Shown here: positions 1-4,834 of the stretch, piece after piece
Layout: each line of letters opens with the position of its first letter
Position numbering within the stretch: position 1 is the first letter of the stretch
Notes under the pieces: model-generated
What the model was told of the DNA's origin: nothing
Database searches by the model: none
What the model saw: only the letters and a program-made list of their open reading frames with translations
Position numbers and translations under genes: made by a program
Assembly: GCA_025458585.1 (NCBI GenBank)
Contig: JALOSD010000127.1
Span: 1-5,339, forward strand
Origin: Burkholderiaceae bacterium
GTDB lineage: Bacteria > Pseudomonadota > Gammaproteobacteria > Burkholderiales > Burkholderiaceae_C
Reading direction: 5' to 3'
DNA length: 5,339 nucleotides

Positions 1-265
1 CGCGCTGCAGCGCCGGCGGGTACGCGTTCCACAGCAGGTCGACCACCGCGTGGCCGCGCTTGAGGTGGCACCAGGGCAGGAAGCAGAACACCGCCAGCGC
101 CGTGCCGGCCTCGACGAGTTCGAAGTCACCGGGCACCGGGCCGAGCCCGAAGCCCGACAGCGCGCGCCCGGCGATGCTGACGACGCTGATCAGCGCCAGC
201 AGGCACAGCACGAAGGCGCCGAACCACGCCAGCGCGCGGCTCAGGCCGTAGACCAGGGTGTTCAT
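1..265 (-). CDS. dctQ: TRAP transporter small permease subunit (DctQ family), N-terminal part
   Basis: This is the start of the small membrane subunit of a tripartite (TRAP) uptake system, which pairs with the large DctM permease in the inner membrane. The 88 codons visible begin MNTLVYGLSRALAWFGAF and run off the window edge, so the C-terminal half and the stop are missing. The first transmembrane segment is at about residues 11-33 (LAWFGAFVLCLLALISVVSIAG). A second hydrophobic stretch follows at about 50-66, after the PGDFELVE segment. The FLPWCHLKRGHAVVDLL stretch (residues 62-78) matches the DctQ pattern of FLP, then G-H and V-D at the end of the second helix. It follows dctP after 64 bases, the usual P-Q-M order, so dctM should come next beyond position 1. 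No clear Shine-Dalgarno sequence precedes the ATG, and a strong GC hairpin lies just upstream. Identity as DctQ is strong; the substrate is inferred only from context. Confidence 0.88.
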   Translation of the reverse strand, partial: MNTLVYGLSRALAWFGAFVLCLLALISVVSIAGRALSGFGLGPVPGDFELVEAGTALAVFCFLPWCHLKRGHAVVDLLWNAYPPALQR

Positions 266-279
266 CGACGCAGGGCGAT

Positions 280-304
280 GGGGCGGCGGGCGGACCGCCG
301 CCCC
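280..304 (-). promoter_or_regulatory. GC hairpin between dctP and dctQ
   Basis: A perfect 10-bp, all-G/C inverted repeat (plus-strand arms 280-289 and 295-304) encloses a 5-base loop in the 64-base gap between the dctP stop and the dctQ start. No T-run follows on the minus strand, so it does not look like a classical intrinsic terminator. By analogy with intercistronic hairpins after other periplasmic binding-protein genes, it may protect the 3' end of the dctP message and reduce expression of the membrane subunits. That role is inference. Confidence 0.55.
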
Positions 305-329
305 GGGGTGGGGCCGGCGAGACCGGGGA

Positions 330-1370
330 TCACGACTTGGCGAACTTCTCGATCAGCGCTTCGGCGGCGGCGGCGAGCTTCGGCCCGTCGATGCCCTTGC
401 CCGACACCTCGCGGTACCACACCGCGCGCACGCCGGCCGCGGTGCGCTGCCAGCGCGCCGTCTCGGCGGCGTCGAGCGTGACGATGCTGTTGCCGGCGCG
501 CTCGGCGAGCGCGCGGCCGGCCTTGTCGCCCTCGTCCATCGCGCGGCCGAAGATCGACGCGGTGGCGGCGCCGCTGTTGTCGTCGATGACCTTCTTCAGG
601 TCGGCCGGCAGTGCGTCGTACTTCGCCTTGTTCATCGCCACCGCGAAGGTCTGCGTGTACAGGCCCTTCTCGCCTGTGAAGCCGGTGTGGTTCTTGACGA
701 TCTCGTGGATCTTCAGCGCCGGCGCGACTTCCCACGGGATTGTCGTCGCGCTGATCACGCCCTTCGACAGCGCCTCGCCGGTCTGCGGCACCGGCATGCC
801 CACCGGCACGGCGCCGAGCTGCTCGAGCATGATGTTGATGATGCGCGAGCCGCCGCGCACCTTCATGCCCTTCAGATCCTCGAGCTTGCGGATCGGGTCC
901 TTGCTGTGGAACAGGCCGGGGCCGTGCGTGTGCACGCAGATCAGCTTGACGTCGCGGAACTCGTCCATCGCGTTCTGCTCGACGTAGGCCTGGAACGCGC
1001 GCGATGCGGGCTCGGCGCGCCCGCACGAGAACGGCAGCTCGAACACCTCGGACTTCGGGAACCGCCCCGGCGTGTAGCCGAGCACGGTCCACATGAAGTC
1101 GACGACGCCGTCCTTGACCTGGTCGAACAGCTCGGGCGGGCGGCCGCCGAGCTGCATGCTCGGGAACAGCTGCACGCGGATGCGCCCGCCGCTGTCGGTC
1201 TCGATCTTCTTCGCCCACGGCGCGATCGCGTTGGCCGGGATCGGCGCCTGCGGCGGCAGGAACTGGTGGAAGCGCAGCGTGATCGTCTGCGCACGCGCGA
1301 TGCGCGGCGCGGCGACGGCGGCGGCCGTGCCGGCGAGTGCGCCGAGGAAGGTCTTGCGGGTCATCGTCAT
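330..1370 (-). CDS. dctP: TRAP transporter substrate-binding protein (DctP family)
   Basis: This is a 346-residue periplasmic solute receptor for a TRAP transporter, which normally binds organic acids and hands them to the DctQM permease. Residues 1-27 form an export signal: TRKTFLG, a hydrophobic alanine-rich core, and an A-R-A cleavage site before Gln28. The TFLG context resembles a Tat signal, but the second arginine is lysine (R-K), so the route could be Tat or Sec. The mature part has the DctP layout: a first strand (TITLRFHQFLPP), PELFDQVKDGVVDFMW (residues 79-94), and LEDLKGMKVRG (163-173), with Arg172 at the position of the conserved arginine that usually clamps the substrate carboxylate. 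Start ATG 1370 has AGAGGAG upstream at good spacing; a second ATG at 1364 is less well placed. The gene lies 37 bases after ligC, so an aromatic acid such as protocatechuate is a plausible ligand. The family is clear; the ligand is not. Confidence 0.92.
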   Translation of the reverse strand: MTMTRKTFLGALAGTAAAVAAPRIARAQTITLRFHQFLPPQAPIPANAIAPWAKKIETDSGGRIRVQLFPSMQLGGRPPELFDQVKDGVVDFMWTVLGYTPGRFPKSEVFELPFSCGRAEPASRAFQAYVEQNAMDEFRDVKLICVHTHGPGLFHSKDPIRKLEDLKGMKVRGGSRIINIMLEQLGAVPVGMPVPQTGEALSKGVISATTIPWEVAPALKIHEIVKNHTGFTGEKGLYTQTFAVAMNKAKYDALPADLKKVIDDNSGAATASIFGRAMDEGDKAGRALAERAGNSIVTLDAAETARWQRTAAGVRAVWYREVSGKGIDGPKLAAAAEALIEKFAKS

Positions 1371-1407
1371 CGCGGGTCTCCTCTTGGGGGTGGGGCGGGG
1401 GTGGTGC

Positions 1408-2358
1408 TCAGGCCGCGAGCTGCTGCTCGAGCCGGTGCAGCACCTGGTAGCACGGCAGCACCTGGGCGACGCTGGCGTTCGGCTCGCGGCCCTCGCGGAT
1501 CGCGGCGAAGAACTCGCGGTCCTGCAGCTCGATGCCGTTCATCGACACGTCGACGGTCGAGACGTCGATCTTCTCGTCCTTGCCGGTGAACAGGTCGTCG
1601 TAGCGCGCGATGTAGGTGCCGGTGTCGCCGATGTAGCGGAAGAAGGTGCCGAGCGGCCCGTCGTTGTTGAAGCTCAGGCTGAGCGTGCAGATCGCGCCGC
1701 TGGCCGCCTGGAGCTGGATCGACATGTCCATCGCGATGCCGAGCGTCGGGTGGATCGGGCCCTGGATCGCGTTGGCCTTCACGATCGGGCTCATCGCCTG
1801 GTAGGCGAACAGGTCCACCGTGTGCGCGGCGTGATGCCACAGCAGGTGGTCGGTCCAGCTGCGCGGCTGGCCGAGCGCGTTGATGTTCGTGCGCCGGAAG
1901 AAGTACGTCTGCACGTCCATCTGCAGGACGTTGAACTCGCCGGCGACGATCCTGCGGCGCACCCACTGGTGGCTGGGATTGAAGCGCCGCGTGTGGCCGC
2001 ACATCGCGACCAGCCCGGTCTCCTGCTGACGTCGCACGACGGCCTCGCCGTCGGCGAGCTTGTCGCACAGCGGGATCTCGACCTGCACGTGCTTGCCGGC
2101 GTCGAGACAGGCGAGCGCCTGCGACGCGTGCATCTGCGTCGGCGTGCACAGGATGACGGCGTCGACGTCCGAGATCTTCAGGCTTTCGGCGAGGTCGGTC
2201 GCGACGTGCGCGATGCCGTACTTGTCGGCGACGTCCTTCGTCTTGCCGTAGTCGCGGCCGACGACCGAGACGACCTCGACGTCGGGAATGGTCCTGATCG
2301 CGTCGAGGTGCTTGACGCCGAAGGCGCCGGCGCCGGCGAGGGCAACGTTGATCGTCAT
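1408..2358 (-). CDS. ligC: 4-carboxy-2-hydroxymuconate-6-semialdehyde dehydrogenase
   Basis: This cytoplasmic NAD(P)-dependent enzyme oxidises the cyclic hemiacetal of CHMS, the LigAB product, to 2-pyrone-4,6-dicarboxylate. It is called pmdC in Comamonas. The 316 residues fit the roughly 315 expected for LigC in the Gfo/Idh/MocA family. The N-terminal Rossmann fold carries G-A-G-A-F-G at residues 9-14, with VILCTPTQMHA (68-78) as the usual fourth strand and turn. At the family's E-K-P position this protein reads E94-I-P, so the common lysine is absent; I recall LigC-type enzymes also having this, but cannot check. The C-terminal domain has WHHAAHTVDLF (174-184), the usual H-x-x-D helix. The start ATG has GGAGG five bases upstream. 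That Shine-Dalgarno sequence lies inside an inverted repeat. The gene sits between ligB (76-base gap) and dctP (37-base gap). Family assignment is certain and the specific function very likely from context. Confidence 0.93.
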   Translation of the reverse strand: MTINVALAGAGAFGVKHLDAIRTIPDVEVVSVVGRDYGKTKDVADKYGIAHVATDLAESLKISDVDAVILCTPTQMHASQALACLDAGKHVQVEIPLCDKLADGEAVVRRQQETGLVAMCGHTRRFNPSHQWVRRRIVAGEFNVLQMDVQTYFFRRTNINALGQPRSWTDHLLWHHAAHTVDLFAYQAMSPIVKANAIQGPIHPTLGIAMDMSIQLQAASGAICTLSLSFNNDGPLGTFFRYIGDTGTYIARYDDLFTGKDEKIDVSTVDVSMNGIELQDREFFAAIREGREPNASVAQVLPCYQVLHRLEQQLAA

Positions 2359-2359
2359 G

Positions 2360-2392
2360 CCAACCTCCGCCGAGCCGCCTCGAGGAGGTTGG
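2360..2392 (-). promoter_or_regulatory. Inverted repeat covering the ligC ribosome binding site
   Basis: On the minus strand CCAACCTCC (2392-2384) is perfectly complementary to GGAGGTTGG (2368-2360). The second arm contains the ligC Shine-Dalgarno GGAGG and ends one base before the ATG. The 15-base loop contains a further CGAG/CTCG pairing around GCGG, so the folded RNA would be a long, mostly paired stem hiding the ribosome binding site. The pairing is seen directly; an effect on LigC translation is inference. It may be opened by ribosomes moving through from upstream. Confidence 0.5.
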
Positions 2393-2393
2393 A

Positions 2394-2433
2394 GCCCCCC
2401 CGGGGGGCGGCGAACGCAAGTGAGCGTGGGGGC
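2394..2433 (-). repeat. GC-rich intergenic repeat, copy 1 (ligB-ligC gap)
   Basis: This element fills most of the gap between ligB and ligC. It combines a G/C inverted repeat (plus-strand arms 2394-2400 and 2402-2408) with the block GCGAACG-(5 bases)-GAGCGTGGGGGC at 2410-2433. The same block, differing only within the middle five bases, recurs at 3871-3894. I recall similar CCCCCACGCTC...GCCCCC elements as very frequent between genes in Burkholderiales; this cannot be verified here. There is no T-run, so it is not a typical terminator. On the minus strand it also encodes most of a 27-codon mini-ORF (2438-2355). Confidence 0.6.
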
Positions 2434-2434
2434 T

Positions 2435-3328
2435 TCATGGTTCGTTCTCCAGGATCAGGTGGCCGACGGCGGTGTTGCTCGCCGGCACGTGATAGAAACG
2501 GTGCGCCACGGCCGGCTTCGCGCCGCCCGCGACGTCGGCCATCGCGCCGCGCGCGACATCCGACATCGCGCCGCGCGCGATGAGCCACATCACGAGCTCG
2601 ATGCCCTCGCTGCCGGCTTCGCGCACATACTCGATGTGGGGCACCTGGGCGAGGGCGGCCGGGTCGTCGATCAGGCGGTCGAGGAAGCGGTTGTCCCACG
2701 CGGTGTTGATCAGCCCGGCGCGCGCGCCCTGCAGCTGGTGGCTCATGCCGCCGGTGCCCCAGATCTGCACGTTCAGGTCCTCGTCGAAGCTCTCGACCGC
2801 CTTGCGGATCGCCTGCCCGAGTGCGAAGCAGCGCCGCCCCGACGGCACGGGGTACTGCACGACGTTGACGGCGAACGGGATGACCTTGAACGGCCAGGCG
2901 TCGGTCTTCGGGTCGAGGGCGCCGCACATCAGGCTCAGCGGCACCGTCAGACCGTGGTCGACGTCCATCTTGTTGACGATCGTCAGGTCGAAGTCGTCCT
3001 GGATCACGCTCTGCGCGATGTGGCTCGCGAGTTCGGGGTGACCCACGACCTTGGGCACCGGGCGCGCGCCGTAGCCCTCGTCGGCGGGCTGGAACTCGGC
3101 GGCGGTGCCGATCGCGAAGGTCGGGATGAGCTCGAGGCTGAACGCGGTCGCGTGGTCGTTGTAGACGAGGAACACGACGTCGGGGCGGTGCTCCTTCATC
3201 CACTGCTTCGAGAACTCGTAGCCGGCGAAGACCTTCTGCCAGTAAGGCTCGCCAGTCTTGCCGAGGTCGAGCGCCGCGCCGATCGCGGGCACGTGCGAGG
3301 TGTAGACGGAGGCGGTGATGCGGGCCAT
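2435..3328 (-). CDS. ligB: Protocatechuate 4,5-dioxygenase beta subunit (catalytic)
   Basis: This is the iron(II)-binding catalytic subunit of the class III extradiol dioxygenase LigAB, which cleaves the protocatechuate ring between C4 and C5 with O2. It is 297 residues long and matches the LigB family from end to end. Motifs align with the known Sphingobium residues: His12 (SHVPAIG) and His59 (NDHA) for iron, Glu244 (SEGIELVMW) as the third ligand, and His125 (MDVDHGLTVP) and His197 (GTGGMSHQLQ) as the active-site histidines. The C-terminus reads FYHVPASNTAVGH, typical for the family. Between them, residues 251-274 form three repeats of eight residues (ARGAMSDV, ARGAMADV, AGGAKPAV), an unusual local expansion. 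The start ATG has AAGGA upstream and lies 17 bases after the ligA stop, as expected for subunits made in equal amounts. The stop overlaps the ATG of a mini-ORF in the following repeat. Function is very secure. Confidence 0.96.
   Translation of the reverse strand: MARITASVYTSHVPAIGAALDLGKTGEPYWQKVFAGYEFSKQWMKEHRPDVVFLVYNDHATAFSLELIPTFAIGTAAEFQPADEGYGARPVPKVVGHPELASHIAQSVIQDDFDLTIVNKMDVDHGLTVPLSLMCGALDPKTDAWPFKVIPFAVNVVQYPVPSGRRCFALGQAIRKAVESFDEDLNVQIWGTGGMSHQLQGARAGLINTAWDNRFLDRLIDDPAALAQVPHIEYVREAGSEGIELVMWLIARGAMSDVARGAMADVAGGAKPAVAHRFYHVPASNTAVGHLILENEP
2507..2578 (-). repeat. Imperfect 24-bp tandem repeat inside ligB (three units)
   Basis: Three adjacent in-frame 24-base units lie at 2578-2555, 2554-2531 and 2530-2507 on the minus strand. 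They encode ARGAMSDV, ARGAMADV and AGGAKPAV. Units 1 and 2 match at 21 of 24 bases; units 2 and 3 at 18 of 24. The segment lies after the iron ligand Glu244 and before the conserved FYHVPASNTAVGH tail. Partial divergence suggests an older slippage duplication kept in frame, although part of the similarity may come from alanine/glycine-rich, GC-rich codons. Confidence 0.75.
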
Positions 3329-3345
3329 AGGGATGTCCTTGCGCG

Positions 3346-3789
3346 TCAGTCGAGCAGTCGGCCCGTGCCGTGGCCCTGCGGCTGGTGCTGCGGCTGGGCG
3401 CTGCCGTCCTCGCCGACGAAGCGGTTGCCCTCGGGCGAGCGGCCGCCGGCGACCATCATGTCGCGGTACTCGGCCTCCGTCATGCCGGTCATGCTGCCGG
3501 CCATCTGCTGGAAGCTCTTGCCATGGGTCGCGCCGATCTTGGCGAGGAAGTAGATGTTGCCTCCGAGCGCGATGCAGCGGTTCAGGTCGCCGTCGAGCAC
3601 AGCCTGCTTCTGCGCCTCGCTCATCGGCCACTCGTCGAGGTAGGCGCGCCGGTCGGCGAGGTAGCGCTCGCGGTTGGCGGCCTTCATCAGGCTCATGCAG
3701 AACTGGTTCAGCCAGTAGCCCTTGCGCGACTGTTCGGCGTCGAAGATCGTCGTGCCGGGAATGTCGAGGTAGGGTTTGTCGAGGGCCAT
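3346..3789 (-). CDS. ligA: Protocatechuate 4,5-dioxygenase alpha subunit
   Basis: This is the small helical subunit that pairs with LigB and closes over the active site of protocatechuate 4,5-dioxygenase. The 147-residue product starts MALDKPYLDIPGTTIFD and has the LigA family hallmarks: SRKGYWLNQFCMSLM (residues 21-35), LGGNIYFLAKIGATHGKSF (75-93) and the MAGSMTGMTEAEYRDMMVAGG segment (96-116). The family is usually near 139 residues. The difference lies in the C-terminal tail after about residue 128, which is Gln/His/Gly-rich (QPQHQPQGHG) and probably disordered. ATG 3789 is preferred because GGGAG lies just upstream; an in-frame TTG at 3816 would add nine residues encoded by the intergenic repeat and is unlikely. 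ligB follows after 17 bases. The gap before ligA is 112 bases and repeat-filled, yet a mini-ORF there ends one base before this ATG, so translation from ligI may be coupled to it. Confidence 0.95.
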   Translation of the reverse strand: MALDKPYLDIPGTTIFDAEQSRKGYWLNQFCMSLMKAANRERYLADRRAYLDEWPMSEAQKQAVLDGDLNRCIALGGNIYFLAKIGATHGKSFQQMAGSMTGMTEAEYRDMMVAGGRSPEGNRFVGEDGSAQPQHQPQGHGTGRLLD

Positions 3790-3809
3790 GTCAGGTCTCC
3801 CGCCGGGCC

Positions 3810-3894
3810 GCCCCAAGGCAGGCCTGCGCCCCCAGGGCCACGACGTGGCCCGTGCCGGGCCTTGGGGGCAGCGAACGAATGCGAGCGTGGGGGC
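3810..3894 (-). repeat. GC-rich intergenic repeat, copy 2 (ligI-ligA gap)
   Basis: This related element fills the gap between ligI and ligA. The block GCGAACG-(5 bases)-GAGCGTGGGGGC at 3871-3894 matches copy 1 at 2410-2433. The adjoining part is nested palindromes: outer arms CCCCAAGGC (3811-3819) and GCCTTGGGG (3859-3867), and an inner 17-base palindrome GGGCCACG-A-CGTGGCCC (3835-3851). It lacks a T-run and the operon appears to continue through it, so it is more likely a mobile or REP-like repeat, or an mRNA-stabilising structure, than a terminator. On the minus strand a 36-codon mini-ORF (3901-3791) passes through it. Confidence 0.6.
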
Positions 3895-3901
3895 GGTTCA
3901 T

Positions 3902-4834
3902 TCAGGTTTCCTCCGGCCAGTACAGGCGCATCGGGTTGTCGACCAGCAGCTTGCGCTGCAGCTCGGGCGTCGGCGCGATGTGCGCGATGAAGTCGACGAG
4001 CAGCCCGTCGTCGGGCATGTGGTCCTTCAGGTTCGGGTGCGGCCAGTCGGTGCCCCACAGCACGCGATCGGCAAACTGCTCGACGACGCGGCGCGCGAAC
4101 GGCACCACGTCGCGGTACGCGGCCCGTTCACCGTTCAGCGCTGGCGGGCCGCTGCGGCTCAGGCGCTCGGGGCAGCTGACCTTGCTCCACACGTTCGGGT
4201 GCTCGCGCATGAACTTCAGGAACAGGCCGAACTCGGGGCCGTCGATCGGCTTGCTCACGTCGGGGCGGCCCATGTGGTCGACGACGACCGTGGTCGGCAG
4301 TGCGGTGAAGAAGTCCCACAGCTCGGGCAGATCCTGGGACTCGAAGTAGATCACCACGTGCCAGCCGAGCTTCGCGATGCGCCCGGCGATCTCCATCAAC
4401 TCGTCCTTCGGCGTGAAGTCCACCAGCCGCTTGACGAAGTTGAAGCGCACGCCGCGCACGCCGGCTGCGTGCAGGGCCTGCAGCTCGTCGTCGGTCACGC
4501 TGCGCCTGACGGTGGCCACGCCGCGCGCCATGCCGCTCGACGCCACGCAGGCGTCGACGAGCGCGCGGTTGTCGGCGCCGTGGCAGGTGGCCTGGACGAT
4601 CACGTTGCGCGCGAAGCCGAGATGGTCGCGCAGCGCGAACAGCTGCGCCTTGCTCGCGTCGCACGGCGTGTACTTGCGCTCGGGCGCGTAGGGAAACGCG
4701 GCGCCGGGGCCGAACACGTGGCAGTGCGCGTCGACGGCGCCGGGCGGCAGCACGAAGCGCGGCTTGCTCGGCCCTTCGTACCAGTCGAGCCAGCCGGCGG
4801 TCTTCTCGAAGGGGCCCGTCGTGGGCTTGCTCAT
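3902..4834 (-). CDS. ligI: 2-pyrone-4,6-dicarboxylate hydrolase
   Basis: This cytoplasmic amidohydrolase-superfamily enzyme opens the lactone of 2-pyrone-4,6-dicarboxylate to give 4-oxalomesaconate; it is pmdD in Comamonas. The 310 residues form a TIM barrel. The first-strand motif VDAHCHVFGP holds His37 and His39, His187 is in VVVDHMGRPD, and Asp263 is in LWGTDWPHPN; these match His31, His33, His180 and Asp248 of Sphingobium LigI as I recall them. The substrate-binding arginines and tyrosine of that enzyme have counterparts at Arg130, Arg136 (GVRFNFVKR), Tyr163 and Arg224. LigI is notable in its superfamily for not needing a metal. The start ATG overlaps the previous gene's TGA (ATGA) and has AAGGA nine bases upstream, so translation is coupled. 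In-frame sequence upstream of this ATG is only a shadow of the oxidoreductase gene. Function is very secure. Confidence 0.96.
   Translation of the reverse strand: MSKPTTGPFEKTAGWLDWYEGPSKPRFVLPPGAVDAHCHVFGPGAAFPYAPERKYTPCDASKAQLFALRDHLGFARNVIVQATCHGADNRALVDACVASSGMARGVATVRRSVTDDELQALHAAGVRGVRFNFVKRLVDFTPKDELMEIAGRIAKLGWHVVIYFESQDLPELWDFFTALPTTVVVDHMGRPDVSKPIDGPEFGLFLKFMREHPNVWSKVSCPERLSRSGPPALNGERAAYRDVVPFARRVVEQFADRVLWGTDWPHPNLKDHMPDDGLLVDFIAHIAPTPELQRKLLVDNPMRLYWPEET

Noticed and set aside
258..1589. Long open frame on the plus strand opposite dctP and the 3' end of ligC
   Set aside because: Its translation is Arg/Ala/His-rich with no recognisable domain, and it lies antisense to two confidently identified genes. 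High third-position GC makes such antisense frames common.
1093..2583. Long plus-strand open frame opposite ligC
   Set aside because: Antisense shadow of ligC and its neighbours with low-complexity composition and no family match.
2288..3553. Long plus-strand open frame opposite ligB and part of ligA
   Set aside because: Antisense shadow; the minus strand encodes all the LigB active-site motifs.
3787..3816. TTG start for LigA nine codons upstream
   Set aside because: The extra residues come from the intergenic repeat, and the ATG at 3789 has GGGAG just upstream and matches the family N-terminus.
3810..3867. Palindromes in the ligI-ligA gap as an intrinsic terminator ending the operon
   Set aside because: There is no T-run on the minus strand, and consecutive pathway genes continue in the same direction without a visible new promoter.
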